The notes under the pieces: model-generated | What the model saw: the letters and a program-made list of their open reading frames with translations, nothing else | The model's database searches: none | What the model was told of the DNA's origin: nothing | Source of the DNA: Ricordea florida | Lineage: Eukaryota > Cnidaria > Anthozoa > Corallimorpharia > Ricordeidae | DNA: 64,000 nt | Direction of reading: 5' to 3' | Assembly: GCA_949710005.1 (NCBI GenBank) | Contig: OX453276.1 | Coordinates: forward strand, 30,356,591-30,420,590 | Program-made: the position numbers and the translations under genes | Part shown: positions 16,107 to 29,600 of the stretch, in pieces | Numbering within the stretch: position 1 is the stretch's first letter | Layout of the letters: each line of letters opens with the position of its first letter

Positions 16107-18306
16107 ATGCCTTCATCGGTTACGTATACCGCCGTTGTTCTAATTTGCTACCTTTCCGTGATCAACGCTTCGGTGGTAAGTTTCACTCAGTTCTTACTTT
16201 TCTGAAGTTTATGCCTCGGTTTAATGCATTTCTAGAATTTATTTATATCAATTCTTTATTTATAATTTTTTTGAAGTCTTACACCAACTTGGCTGCTGCA
16301 CTGTTTGAGAGTCAATTCGCGTCAGCTAAATTTCACGGTAAAAACTGCCGACACTCCGCAAACTATGGTACAAAAGCAAATTTCAACGAATCAGTAACTG
16401 AAGTCCGACATTGAATGAGTACTGACTTCCCTGTTGGCTATTTGCATCATTTATATTTCAACCTTTGCCCCTATCCTTACAATATTGTAGAAGATAATCA
16501 AGCTAATCAAAAAGCGGGAGAGCAGTTGTATATCCATCGTTTTCCAGTCAACATTCCAATTAGGCATCGTTAAACATTTTCGTCCACTTGATATTTTCGA
16601 TATGAATTTCAAAATATGTTATTCTACCTAATATTCCCATCAAGGTTGTTACATGTAAAATCACTTAACATTCCTGTCATGCATTGCAACACGTGAATCC
16701 ATCCGACGTTTTATTTTTCTAATCAGATTCTAAAGTCGCAGTTTGAAGGACGCCCTAAGGATGCAGAGAAATTCAGCATCCGCATAGAGGAGGGAAGAAC
16801 AACATTCTACGAAGACATTGAGGTCAATGAGGAAAAACAAACTGCGCTTTTCAAAGTTCCTGCGCATAATGGTCGGTTAGCTAATGACGAACTGTTCGAC
16901 TTTCAGATGGTGAGCTTTTCACATTGTTTCATTACAATCGTAATAATACACATGCGAAAATTTCGACGCGCTGATTGGCTGAGAGCACATCGATTAATCC
17001 CAAACAGAAAGATGAAGTTGAGTCCAGAAATTTGGAATTAATTTTTTAGCTCTTATTAACCGAGCTGGAGGTCTGTATGGGAGAATCTTGGCCGAGGTCG
17101 TGAGTACGGACCGAACGCAGTGAGGTCTGTACTCACGACCGCCATACAGACTTAATGTAACACACGGCCATACAGACTTAATGTAACTGGGTTGCTGACA
17201 TTTTGCTTGCGAACGGCGATGAGCTTAACTTAAACCTGTCGAAATTTGCTCGTCTTCTTTACTTTTTTTTTGTCGTCAGGCCTTTTGGCACTTCCATAAA
17301 TGATTGAGACGAAAATAATAGAAAATGGTGAACATTTTTGTATTTTAGTTTGCTACTTTTTCAACGCAAAATAAAACCGGTCTACAGATGCCGGTCTAGA
17401 TGAGAAAATCTAGACCGCGGTCAATATCGATTTCAGCCAATCAAATTCGTGAATTCGGTAGTTCCCAGTCCTTCTGAGACACAGCCATAAAATAAATTCT
17501 TATATTAACTGACGTGTTCACTACCCTTATGATCCCTATTGTGTGCAAGCTGCTGCTTCCAAATTTCATATTGGAAAAGTTGAGTCGATCAATTTATCAA
17601 TAACCAATCATTACTTTATTTATAGGAGCTGTACAAGCTCGTTCAGAATGCGTGCGTGTGCGAAATTGCATTTGCAAAGGCCGTACCACAACACCGGGAT
17701 TTACGTCCCCTACTCTTTGCGAACAGTGTGTGGGTTCTTTAAAGTCCAGCTATACGAACAAGGGTTGTGAGACAAGGGTTGTGTGACGAGACCTACGGGC
17801 ATCGTCCTTATGCGGGAAGACTAGAAAGTCTAGCCATTTACAGATCTCATTGCAAAGGCAGCCCGACTTCCTCCTCCTTAATTTAAAGACCCTGAGTGAT
17901 GGTCCGGCCGAGATTCGAACCAACGACCTCCCGCACGCTAGCAGCTCAGCTAACAGGTCGGCGGTTGAAATTGTCATTAAATTGCCAGAACCAAAACAAA
18001 AGAAAATCAAATTTGAACCACGGATAAAATTGAACCACAATTTGACATTAGAGGAATTAGAGGAATTAACCTCAGAACGTTTAAATATTGAATTCGCACT
18101 AATTATATGCTGGAAACTTACTTCTTGGGTGTTCTCTCTTTCTCCCTTGGTGGCCCGTAGTCTCGGCGGTTTTCTCGTGGTGACGTTACTGCTCACTGCA
18201 GGCTAATGGTTTGAGCGAGCCGAGAACGCCTAGATATCGGGCTTATTTATATCTGCTAGAGATATAATAAAACAATTATTCCACTCAATCTCGTCGTACA
18301 TGAACT

Positions 18307-18337
<31 letters not shown>

Positions 18338-20457
18338 TTATTAGTTCATGTACGACTCGATTTTGTAGAATATTTGTTAATTATACTAGTATCGGCTCGT
18401 TTTTATTTACACCACACTCTTAGTCAACGTCTTAAGTTACATTCATTATTTTAAACAAGCCGAGCATCAAACTTATGTCTGATTGTCCATCTGGTTGCGA
18501 TGTACACATTTCTTTCGTTAACCATACATGTTCTTCATTTGGCAATAACTTGGTAAAGTTTTAAGGTATAACGCCTTCCAATTTTCTTTTATTTTCTGTT
18601 TTAGAATGTCACCGTCAGCCGCTTAGTGGAGAAAGGAGTTTGTTATATCAAACCTCTACCATCTGATGTTCCAAGACCTAAAATCATGAAATACGGCTTA
18701 CGAGGGGTATGTGATTGATATCATCAATGGCTACCGGTCTATTTAATCAGGCGCATGGTTCACTTGTCGTCAAACAAAGAAAGCGTGATCGTACAAAGAG
18801 CTGTTCTCTCCAAAACAGCCGATTAAATCCCTCAACGCTAATTGGTCACTTTTCATAGAGCAGAAATTTTTCGCGAGCCGTTCAAGAGGCGAACCGCTTT
18901 TTGTTTTTCTGTGTTTCAAGCCTGCATCCACAGAGCAAATTTCAGTTATCATCGGGTAGTGTCGATGGGCTCCAATAAAGGCCTTTTCCTTTAAAAGTGG
19001 TGAAGTTTGAAATTTGCTCGTGTAGAGGAAGAAACTTGTTAATCATCCATGATTGGAAGGAAACTTGTCAACGGAATATGTTAGAGAAAGCTTGCTGGTC
19101 TTCTACACAAGTTGGATTGGGTTTCTCTACTCGGCTTCGTTGCTGAGATGCCATAACTGCAATTCAGCTCCAACTTGAATAGTCACCATTCTTTTATTGA
19201 AACATTAAGTTCCTTGTCTGTTTCAGTTAGTACGAGCTCAAACCAGCTGTGTTTCTGCGCGATTTACGAGTTTCGCGATATATCAAATCAACCGCTGTCC
19301 GGTAATCATAAAATAAATTATCAGAATCTCGCTTTCGATTTGATAACCTTTTGCAGACCGAATTAATCTCCACTTACTCCTTTTAACTTTTGTCAATCAC
19401 TGTTTTGTAGCTGACAAGCATTACTCCTGAATCCAACGTCAAAATTGTATCTAAACTATGGATGGCCACTGAACAAGTGGACCGGTCGGTACTAAGTCAA
19501 GAGTTGCAAGAATTCTGCGGGGAGTACCCAGTCTACCGCCTTGAGGAATTTAAACCGAACGCAGTTATGGCTCAGCATGGTGAGTAGCCGAGTTCATGCT
19601 GAACAAAACGCTCTTAGAGCGCACGCTCGTGCCTAGTTATGGACCTATGCAGCCGTGGCTGGCTAAATCGCGAAGTATCGTAACAGAGAAAGCCTAATGG
19701 AAGAGACCAGTATGCCGCGAACATAAAAGTTACTCAAACTCATAAGCAAACGACCTGTTTCGAAACTGGCGCACGACTTCTTTTAGCGTGGGTCTACTGC
19801 GAACGGTGTGTGTATTCGATTGTAGTTTGCAATTTGACGTCCCAGAAGCAAAGCTACTTGCCATGGTCGTCGATGAAGAGAAGAACTAGCACTTTCTCAT
19901 TGACACTGCTCTTCGGTCACATGATTTCAATCTTGTTTTCGCACTCAGTCTCGTACAGGGGGTAGCATGAGTGCCTGTACATTACTATTCATGGCAGATT
20001 CTCGACGCGACGAAAGATAGAAAACCCAAACCTAGACTCGTGCCGGCTTAAAGTCCTAGATACGAGTAACAACTACTGTTGATTAACGAATTGCTCAAGG
20101 TTGTCCATTGTGTACTTAGTATGTTACCAAACAAGACAAAACCCATCATTAAGTATTCATTTTCCTTAGCAATGAGCAAGAAATATCCGCCAATAAGCTG
20201 TTAACCTCATTATAATTATAGTTCCTTTGCTTCTCATTACAGGAAGAAGTCGCCGTGACATGAGGTTTGTATTATGCGAAAACTCATTTCCTACAGATGG
20301 CTGTAATCCCACTGACTGGCGATATACATGCAAAGTGAGCAATAATAAATGTGTGTTTCTGGTCAGCTGTGACCTAGACACAGTCAAGAAAGAAATTTGC
20401 ACGACCCTGGAACATAAATATGATAGTTTGGTGTGCTGCATCCCATTTTGCCCATAA
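16107..20457 (+). CDS. secreted BRICHOS-domain precursor with furin site and Cys-rich C-terminal peptide (5 exons)
   Basis: Exons 16107-16175, 16727-16909, 18605-18706, 19411-19579 and 20243-20457 join with consistent phases and GT/AG borders into about 245 residues. Exon 1 encodes a signal peptide (cleavage expected near VINA|S). Exons 2-4 form a BRICHOS domain: EVNEEKQTALFKVP, DELFDFQM with the conserved Asp, GVCYIKPL with the first Cys, and EFCGEYPVYRL with the second. The last exon opens with GRSRRDMR, a furin-type site, followed by a roughly 66-residue C-terminal peptide with nine cysteines ending CCIPFCP. BRICHOS domains act as intramolecular chaperones for a C-terminal segment, so the Cys-rich peptide is the likely mature product. 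In annelids such precursors yield antimicrobial peptides; that role here is inference. The untranslated regions were not defined. Confidence 0.85.
17745..17960 (-). repeat. tRNA-derived SINE in a BRICHOS-gene intron
   Basis: On the minus strand a tRNA-like head carries an A-box-like TTAGCTGAGCTGC and a B box GGTTCGAATCTCG (near 17,910-17,925), then a non-tRNA body. It is a retroposed SINE rather than a functional tRNA. Confidence 0.6.
18287..18362. repeat. palindromic foldback repeat
   Basis: About 20-nt arms containing CGTACATGAACTA and TAGTTCATGTACG flank an inner imperfect palindrome around GGCGCTACGCGCC. It lies in an intron of the BRICHOS gene. Confidence 0.7.
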
Positions 20458-21330
20458 AACTGAGCGAGGTGCATGGATTTAACAGTACTTACAGTATCTC
20501 TTAGAAAAGCAGACTGAGTTTCCTTGCGCTGCAGTAATCAGTGGCTTTTGATTACACATTGTTCTTCGCGTAGTGCATGCAGCAAAAGAAAATTCACAAA
20601 GTAAGTTGTTGAAGAATTTACCACTGATAAGAAAAAATAGGAAATCATTTGTAATTTCACAAATAGTGCAGTTAAATGTGTAATCAATGTGATGAGATTA
20701 CATATGGGAATGTAACAATAACATTAAAGTTGAGTTGGTAACCTCCAATTGTATTGTGTTTCTCGATTGTTGAACTCACTTTCTCTTACACTACGTTGCC
20801 TTCTGAACACAAATGAAAACTTGTGGTTTTGTCTCTAATGCAAGCGTAAAAGAAAATCCCCTTTGCCTTCATCATTCAAATAATGAGGATAAAACGATAA
20901 CAAATTCTGTGTAAATTGCTGACAGATTCTGTAAATACTTTCCTGATATCGGTCCTAACCTAGCTAACGCAACACGCGATGTAAATTCCTCCTTTCGCCC
21001 TTTTCGTGGTGGCGATAAAAAAATTCCTATAATTCTAAAAGCTACCAACACTTCAGAGGTGTAGATAGGATTTTTCAAAGGGAGAGGGGGGAGGGGGTCA
21101 CACTGTGTCACACCCATGGTACTTACCAGATTGGCATGTCGACATCCACACCGTATTTTTTCATTAAACGTAACTATCTAGCACTGGAATAGATTTATTG
21201 CATGTTGATTCTTCGGATTCGCCTTTTTTCGCCACATGAATTCTATAGGGACATGAAACAATTAGCTCACAATTGGGGGGGGGGGGGATCACGGGCACCC
21301 CAGGACCCCTTCCCTAGCTAAGCCCCTACA
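20458..21330. other. 3' flank of the BRICHOS gene, no gene seen
   Basis: No supported coding region. It contains a polyG run near 21,277 and unremarkable AT-rich sequence; the 3' untranslated region of the BRICHOS gene must begin here. Confidence 0.4.
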
Positions 21331-21339
21331 CTTGCGAAC

Positions 21340-22500
21340 AGGAAAGCATTTGCACGATATTTGCCTCGAGGAAAGCTCCCGGTTACGACAATATTTCAAT
21401 GCGCGTAATTGAACGCTCAATTCACCAGATTTCAGCACCTCTGGCAAATATCGTTTAATATCTCTCTTTACAAAAAGGTATCTTCCCTGACAAACTGAAA
21501 ATTGCTTACGTTATTCCTGTTTACAACGCAGACGATCGTAGTCTTTATGTAAACTACAGGCCTATTTCTTTGTTTGCCATCCTTTCAAAATGTTTTGAAA
21601 AAGTAATGCATAATCGCCTGATAGAATTTGCTGAGCAACATAATATATTATACCGCGGTCAGTTTGGATTTCAAAAAAAAATATCAACATCCCATTTCTT
21701 AATCCATCTGGTAAACATGAAACTTCTGTAGGTGTTTTTTATATCTCTCCAAAGTTTTCAATTGACACTCTTGACCGTCATATTTTATTTACCAAGTTGG
21801 AGCCCTGTGATATTCGTGATGTGGCCCTGCAGTGGATAAAAAGCTACTTTTCTTGCCGCCAACAATTCGTTCAAATCAACCAAACTTGTCCCTCAATGCA
21901 GACCTTTATGTGTGGAGTTTCTCAAGGACCCATTTAAGGCCTATTATTCTTTATATTTTACATAAATTATCTTCCTGAAGCCTCCGAATCAAGAGAGCTT
22001 CTACTTCAATTTGCTGATGGCACAAGTGCAATTTTTTCTCAGACACTCTAATCCCACCTACTTAAATCATGAATTAAAAATTATTGATGTTTGGTTAAGA
22101 TGTAACAAGCTTTCAAATAATATTGACAAATTAGGTTATCTTTAGGCCGAGTCAGAAGAAATTCAACCGCAGTTTTTCTCTCTTCTTTGGAGGTCAGTCT
22201 CTAACACAAAACAACGTAGCAAAATTTCTTGGGGTATATCTAGATGACTGATCTTACTCGGAGACATCATACAAACTTTTTTAATATTTAGTTCAATATT
22301 TAAATTAATTTAATTTATTTTTCGATTAATCGCTAAATCTATGGGTGTTTTATCAGGACCACGTTTTCAACTATGTTGTACGACCAAACTCACGCTGTAT
22401 TATACATTAATTTATCGTTATATTACCTATTGTAACTCTACGTGGTCCTCTACCAAACAGAATTTACTATTTACAAAAGCGGAATGTATTAAATAGATTT
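21340..22500 (+). pseudogene. degenerate non-LTR retrotransposon reverse transcriptase
   Basis: Translation across several frames gives the ordered blocks of a LINE reverse transcriptase: a finger block with KAPGYDNISM (near 21,375), VIPVYNADDRSL and NYRPISLF (near 21,540), HNILYRGQFGFQ (near 21,650), a GVSQGP block (near 21,920), and FADGTSA (near 22,015), where active elements have FADD. The second catalytic Asp is replaced, and stops and shifts separate the blocks, so it is dead. It is CR1/L2-like or Jockey-like by pattern; the clade is not certain. The 3' part of a similar element lies at 24,250-24,600. Confidence 0.8.
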
Positions 22501-22841
22501 AGGCCAGCCTAAAAGCGGAGCTCCTCACACAGACCCTCACACATTGAAAATGTTGTCACTAAAGTTATTAAATACGCCTGATGTACGCAACTACTTAAAG
22601 AAGATTCGATAGCTCAAATAAATCGTCAAAAAAAACATCTAGCTCGCGACTCAACGGAAGAACCATTACCTGGTCAGCAAAATTATAATAGTTTTAAAGC
22701 AACACCAAAAGCAGCTAGGCAGCTCTTTAACAAAGGAAAAATCTGAGACACTCAGCTTTATGCTTATGTCCCTCCAAAAACGCTTGAAAACTTGTAGGAA
22801 GAAAATTTTTCCTCCAAAACCGCTATGAATATAGAGATTAC

Positions 22842-23012
22842 TTCATGGTTTATAGTGAGGGCGGACGATTTTTCTTCCCGAGTTGTGAAGAATAGAAAAC
22901 GAACGAGTGAGCGCAGCGAACGAGTGAGCGCAGCGAACGAGTGAGTTTACTTTTCTTCACAACGAGTGAAGAAAAATGGTACGGGCGAACTAACCATGAA
23001 GTAATTTGCTTA
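22842..23012. repeat. foldback repeat with inner AGCGCAGCGAACG repeats
   Basis: GATTACTTCATGGTT near 22,836 is inverted as AACCATGAAGTAAT near 22,991, and the interior carries tandem copies of an AGTGAGCGCAGCGAACG unit. Confidence 0.6.
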
Positions 23013-23019
23013 TTTTTTA

Positions 23020-23912
23020 GGTACTGAGATTTACTCCTTACAAAATACTACTAACTGATCATGAATCACGCTGGGCTAGAAAAATCAAGATACCACAACA
23101 AGGTGCAAAACGCACTTAGCAGGCTTTATTTTGGAGCATACCGAATAAACATGACAGTCAAGTTAAAAATGCGTTCAAAATTTACTTCTCGAAAATGATA
23201 CAAACATTGCACGAACTGGAAAATTCTACTTTAAACACTGTTGGAAATGTCGCTAGAAGTTTAAGAACCAAAGACAGTTAAAAACGTTTTAAAACGACTC
23301 ATGAATGACTCAGGAATGTCTTGTGTACGGGAAATACAATGTAAAATTACCTTTTTGTTTTGATCAGTTTAATGCGGCTCTTGCTTTTTCAAACACCACT
23401 TCTTTTGAGATGCTGAATCCGTAGCTTTCTTATTCAAATAACCGTTGCGAAAGAGAGAACGCAGCGAACTTGGCTCATAATCTTTGTTTTCCTTCTTTCC
23501 CACTGCTACCGGACAAATTCACTCATGAACTGAATTGAGCTCGTTTGAAGGAATTTCTCAGTTCTACGGACCTTGATTCGCCTTTCAACGTCAAGAATTC
23601 TTTCAGTGAAGCGACGGGCTGTTCGGATTTGTTATTCGTATTTTTATTTTCTTGATCTTGTATGAAGTCCTCGACTGAAGCTGTATCTGCAAACCTAGAA
23701 TTTCTCAAAGACGAAGCTGAGGAAGAAGCCGTTATTGCTCACTTTTTGCCGAGTTGATGGCGCCAAAACTGATCCCACCTCTATGAACAGTGAATTGGTC
23801 GGACCACTTTTTTTCACTAGTGAAGAAAATGGTCCAACCAATCAAATTGCTTCTAGTTTTTTACAGACTATTTTTCTCACACAGATTTATAAGGAGTAAA
23901 TCTCAGTACCTA
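23020..23912. mobile_element. interval bounded by about 21-bp inverted repeats
   Basis: GGTACTGAGATTTACTCCTTA near 23,020 is inverted as TAAGGAGTAAATCTCAGTACC near 23,890. The roughly 890-bp interval contains a fragment of a DUF3504-type gene. The repeats may be the ends of a non-autonomous DNA transposon; no target duplication was established. Confidence 0.5.
23523..23760 (-). pseudogene. N-terminal fragment of a DUF3504 / Crypton-like recombinase-related gene
   Basis: Minus-strand translation gives RFADTASVEDFIQDQENKNT and later FLTLKGESRSVELRN. The acidic helix followed by an ENKNT motif and an FL..KGE segment is the N-terminal pattern of multi-copy cnidarian genes with a DUF3504 (tyrosine-recombinase-related) domain. 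Related fragments occur at 43,790, 58,133 and 58,800. No catalytic domain is present here. Confidence 0.55.
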
Positions 23913-24249
23913 TGGAATAAAATCCGTTTCTTCAGCAAAACATTGTAGACTGCTGTAGACTGCTGGCTGTAGGTTGTGTAGCCGCGGCAAGCCGCGAAAA
24001 GCGCGCGAAAAACAAAGCCTCCTTTCGGTTTAAGACCTTCTAAATATCCCAGATGACTATGGCCGCCATGTTGGGGCAACGTCGTTCGTCGTCGTCGTCG
24101 CTAGGCGCACGCGCCCGCGAGCCATGCCGCTAGTCACAATGACCATGAAAACTCAAACGCATGGTTTTCTCAATTTCTATCCTCGCACGGTAGTTATGGG
24201 GCTCCGCTCTGCGGCTCTTCGAGCCGCTGTGGAGCTCCGCTATGAGCTA

Positions 24250-24600
24250 TCACAAACTCAGGCTATCGTGCCCAGTACTGCTCCCCTATTTTCCAAATTA
24301 GAAATTTTAGATATTTTTCAAGTTAATACGCTTGAAATTGTTAAATTTATGTTTCGTTTCCACAATGATCTGCCGCCTCCACTCTTTCTCAATCTGTTCG
24401 TGAAAAACAGTCAAATTCATGGATATGATTCGAGAACAGCCAGTAATCATATCGAGTGCATCCCTGTCCTATAAAGAACAAAAAATTCACAATTCTTTAT
24501 CAAGGACTAAAAATCTGGAAATGCCTTAATTCCTGTAATTACAAATTTGCTTGTTTTCCTCTCTTTAAGAAAAAAGTGCTAGAGTTCTTATTAAAATAAC
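24250..24600 (+). pseudogene. LINE 3'-end fragment
   Basis: Translation gives KLEILDIFQVNTLEIVKFMF, then HNDLPPPLFLNLF and later a GLKIWKCL segment, the conserved C-terminal tail of CR1/L2-like ORF2 proteins, interrupted by stops. Confidence 0.65.
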
Positions 24601-25504
24601 TGCTGAATTATCCTAGCCGCACACCTTCGCAGCCATTATTTATTTCTTACTTTTTATCATATTGCGATGTCGAGGTGGTCTCTCCTATAAACCTGCTAGT
24701 TTCTTGAGGTCTCCTCGCGTAACAACCACCAACATGTTGTAACCTGTGAAATTCGTTTTAGTATGAAGGCTAATAAATGATGATGGTGATGATGATGATG
24801 AGATTAAGAAGTAATTTGCCAGACTTTCCAGGCCTTCCACTTGTAAAAAACCAGAACAAGACAAATTGCCCAAAACTGTCTTTTCAAACTCAGTTTTAAA
24901 GGCCTTCTACAAGTGACAGGGTAGTCGAGTTAAAACTCGATCAGAAGCAAATGCTGTGTTATTGCAGTCACTAAAGGTTTTTGGACTCCTCTATGCCCCA
25001 ATGATTCAAAACTTTACAGAACTGCAATGTAAAAACTAAAGCAGCTCGCTCTGTCTCAAACAAATTCGTAACCGTTGCAAATAGCATACTTACGTTCAGG
25101 ATTGAACGCACTGGGACGGATCCAGGGGAGGTGCATTGGATGCACGTGCACCCCCCTTGGTTCTCAAGAAAATTGAATAATAACTCCGCAAAAATCGCCA
25201 AAAAGGTCTGAAACCGCTAACAGAGAACAACAAAACACAAATAACACTACGTTAAGGTTAGAGTTTATTTTCTTTATTACTTACGGAGTTATAGTCGTCA
25301 ACAGCCTAAATTCCCATACAAAACCATATAGACCTTATATATAGGCATATTGCCTCTCATACAGAGCTTGGGCTTCCTGTGTATTTCGTTCTGAAATGGT
25401 GAACCCCCCAAGAAAAATCCTAGATCCCTGACGCAAGTCATTGTTAAGTAAGTACTTGATGAATGTGAATACATAAAAATTTCACACATATGAACTGCGA
25501 AAAG

Positions 25505-25565
25505 ACTTTCTACACTCTAACCGGTATCACAAGGTCATGGGTTCGAATCCCGTTCAAGTCAGCTT
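25505..25565 (+). repeat. partial tRNA-derived SINE head
   Basis: GGTCATGGGTTCGAATCCCG is a B-box and T-arm sequence; the A-box half is missing. Confidence 0.5.
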
Positions 25566-25649
25566 AATCATAACTATAACAAAATTCTCAAATCTGATTG
25601 GCTATCAACTGCCCTGATTTCAGCCTTAATAGGACAGTTAAATAGGACA

Positions 25650-25684
<35 letters not shown>

Positions 25685-25808
25685 CCATCACGCGCGCGCT
25701 TAAATGGCTTTTTTTTTTACTTCAGGCATAAAAAATCTTGGAATTTCATGTGTTTTGATTAAAAAAAAAGAAGTTTATACATCACAAATTTTGTTAAAGT
25801 TTGCTAAA

Positions 25809-25862
25809 GTGATTTAACAAATCGGACTCCCGCTACGCGGTCGTCCGATTTTGTTAATCACT
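25809..25862. repeat. palindromic foldback repeat
   Basis: GTGATTTAACAAATCGGAC pairs with GTCCGATTTTGTTAATCAC around CGCTACGCGG. Confidence 0.7.
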
Positions 25863-26645
25863 CGTATGATTACATACCGAATTGGACTCCACTCAGTCCT
25901 ATTACCATTACGAATTTTTTTCTGGTATTATCTTTGCAACTGCTTAAGTTGCACACGTAACTGTGACAGTCTTTAACCGCATTAAGCCAGACTTCGTGAC
26001 AATGGGATTTTTCTTGGCCATGTAACTTCATGTTAGTCATAATCTGCGTCTTCAGGGTTGTCTTCAGGTGAAGACACTTCATGCTACCTATCGTAACGAT
26101 CTAATTAGGGTCAGTACTAGACATATTCCGTCATACATGGCGAACCTGAACTGAATCAAATTCAGGATTTTCTTTCCTTTTCTTGTTTTGTTTTGCTTTA
26201 ATGCTCCAGCTTGGCGAGTACCTTAATTTTCTTCATCATCTTCCTTTTGCCTACTAGCCAATTAACTACCTTTTTTTTGTAAAACTGGGTCTGTTGGTAA
26301 GGAAAGAAAAGAATAAAAAATAATTTGTCCATTCATACAGATCATGTTGCTTCCGCGAAATACTGACTTCTTATAAACATAGACTTAAGAAAAAACGATA
26401 TAAATTATTCCATTGTAGTATCAATAATGATTCACATTAAAACTGAGATTAATCAAATAACATCAAGATTTATAAAACATTTCACGACTGTAATGAACTA
26501 TAATTTAAAGTATCAAACTACAAATGTTTCAACTATCTCTGTACAAATGTTAGGCACTTTTCGGTTGCTGATCGTGGTCGCCTAGTTAGCCATGTTGTTG
26601 CATACATACAACCGTTCGCTTTCTGCTTTTCGATTTGTTCCCTGA

Positions 26646-29600
26646 TCAGACACCCTCCGTATTGACAGACTCGATGGTCCTGGGTTGCCAAGTTTTTCCT
26701 TCTGCGCGTCTCTTCTTCCAAAGGACGTATAAACCAACGACTACCGTGGCCAACAACGCCGGTATGTAAATACACCCAACAACAATAAGGGTAATAATCC
26801 GCGGGGAATCTAGACAGCGAAAATCAATCAATCAATCAATCAAGAACTTTATTTAAGTGTCAAAACCTTATAGCCAGGCAAAAGCACCATACTAATTAGG
26901 GGACACTAAAAAAAAAAAAAATTATAACAATCAATAACTCGAAAACGTATTACCCAAGAAAGTAACGAATTGCGGTTAATTGGTAATTTGGACAGCTTTG
27001 TTAGGTAGAAAAAACGTAAATAAGTTAATTTATTATATAAACACCAGTGAAATACCAGGTGAGCTTTCGAGGGAAAACGTAATATCTTCATGTTGGAAAA
27101 TATTTCACTCGTTCGCTGCGCTCACTTGAAGAGAGATTTCGAATCTCCAAGCGCCCATGTAATATCCTCTGTATATGCCAATGATATTTACTCAACATAG
27201 TTTCACAATATATAGAATGCAACCGCTACCCAGGTTCTTATCGACCTTACTGTAGGGACTTTAAGATCTACAACGGCGACGTCCATGAAAACGTTATTTA
27301 AAATTGCTAGTTACCTCCGCCAATTAAAAGAGGTTATGTTTTCACGCCTGTCTGTTTGTTTGTTTGTTTGTTTGTCTGTCTGTTAATCGTTTTAGGCAAA
27401 AACTAATCAACGGATTTGCACCAAATTTGGTGGAAAGGTGGCAAATATACCCAGGATCAATCGATTAAAATTTGGGATTTATCCGGATTAAACTCCGGAT
27501 CTCAGATCCAGATGAGTGTAATATCAGGTGTACATATGTGGCGGGGCGGAGGTATACGCTCTACCGAGTGCCCTTCTAGTTTACGTTTTGCAAAGTATAT
27601 CTTGATTATTTCAGTTTGTTCCACTTCTACAAAACTATCCGAACTATCCAGGAACTGAATTTGAAGGAACGGTGTTCAAACTAAGAAAGAAAATCCGTGA
27701 TGTTGGGCCGGAACAATAGACCATTTCTTGATACGTTCTCCGTCGTGTGCTCAATCGAGTTTTCCTTAAGACTTCAGATTCGGTCTTTTGACGTTGTAGA
27801 TTGGCAGAGAACGGCAAAGAAATGTACCAAAGTTCGAAACCGCACGAACAGGACCATTGTTTTGTTCATTTAAATGTATTGTGTAGTGGCGCGTTCTCGC
27901 TGACGATGCCATCGTAGATTTTAAAGAGACAGAAACTTGAAGAACATGGCCCCAAACCTTTTACATGCACACAGCCATGCTGGCGCGCTATCAGTTTATC
28001 TATCTACGTTATCTAGTGAATATGTTACATTGATATCTCACTTAAATCAATAAATTGCCTACAAACGTCAGCTAGTGAGCGCTTTCTGGGTTTCACGCCA
28101 TGTGTGAAGGTTCTGGATTTTTCTCGAGTCGTTCATGTAATGCTAAATAATCAGTCGTCCTTCAAAGTCAAGAATGTCCCAGAATACTCAAAAAGAGTGT
28201 TTTATGAATTAAATGGCAGGATTAGCGGCGTTTATCGCCGTATATAGGGTTCAATCCTCAGAGAAGATTCTCTTGAAATCCTAGAGTTTATTGAGAGGTT
28301 ATTTTTTAACGACGGATGTGACACGAGCTCACTTCGCCACCTCGGTCCACTTCAGTGATTGAATGTAAGTTACCACAGCTTTTCATTCGTCTAATTCAAT
28401 TCCATTTACACCTTGCTATGGTTCCAGTCAAAACACAACTACAGTTTCCTATGTAAACCACAAACATATCACTGACATTCCTACCAATTGCTTAAGACGA
28501 AGAGCTAACCCTTGAAATTAAACGTCACAGTAGTAAAACTCCCTTTAGTTTGGCAAATCAATTTTTTGTGTTTTCATTTCTCAGCGAGAAGCAGCATTTC
28601 CTTTAGAAACGAACTCCTTTTTCCAGGTTACCACCTAATCGTCGATTAAGTAAAGCCTTTACTGAAATGAAAGTTACCGGAAGTTAACGATACGGTTAAA
28701 TTTTATGCGCAAGTTACTTCTACTGTAATGTTATAAGGTGGGCTAACGCGAACGTTGCGTTAATATAAGCAAAGACTTAATCACTTTTTTGTTGCAGATA
28801 ACGTTGGCTAGCCTTCTTTTTATCCAAACAAAGAAACTTGCAAACTTACATTTTGTAGGTTCATCTGTGGCATCTACGGCAAAGGTAGCAGCCTCAGCGG
28901 CATTTGGGGTAAAGTCTGGAACGGGTGTAGTATCGGGCGGTGGTTGTATGTCCGTGCCTTTCACTATATCAGTAGCCGTACCGTACAAAATCAACGACCA
29001 ATCATACAGCACTCCTACAAATACAATCAAACTACTTCAGTGGAGACTGTCCTGCCTAAATTAACACTCCAGTAAGCAAACAGCTCTACTTACGATCATC
29101 TAAACAAAATCCCGTTTGAAGTCCCATACAAACCTTGCTTCTTTACGGCATATTTTCCCCATTTTAAACGTCTTTCAGTCTCAAATTAATATTTACGAGT
29201 AGAGGGGGAGTGGGGGTGGGGGGGGGGGGGGGCAAAGCACACCGGCTCTTGCAAAGGCAGTCAAGGTTAACTACACTCTATTTAGAAGTACTTACTACCC
29301 GACGATCGAACTACACAAACAACAACTGAGACTCCTGAACCAATTACAGTTGAAAATACGACGCTTGAAGATACAGTTTTTATTGTCATATTCATGCATC
29401 AAGTGTTTGGTAAAGCAAACAAATAAATGATTTATAAAGGCACAAAAAGGAGCCAAAGCTCCAACTAAAATCACGTCACAGAGTACGAGTTTCTTTTTCT
29501 TTCTGTTATGAGTTTGAAAAGCATCGTAACAATGAGCGAAGAAAGACTTAAAAATCTTATTGAAAACAACAGTTTTACTTGGCTCTGTACCTTTGCTGTT

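Larger units (their letters stand above)
24601..26645. other. gene-free DNA with repeat remnants
   Basis: No host exon recognised. It contains a short (GATGAT)n tract near 24,780, a tRNA-like B box at 25,540-25,555 and a foldback palindrome at 25,809-25,862. The 3' untranslated region of the convertase gene should lie at the right end (minus strand). Confidence 0.4.

Noticed and set aside
17626..17737. Possible extra exon after TATAG with an open frame beginning ELYKLVQNACVCE
   Set aside because: The BRICHOS domain is complete and in phase without it, no good donor follows, and the frame ends in a stop.
29295..29578. Extension of the P-domain frame beyond 29,579
   Set aside because: A consistent donor at 29,578 and phase-matched acceptor at 29,014 restore the family's SLILYGTA end, so the extension is intron.
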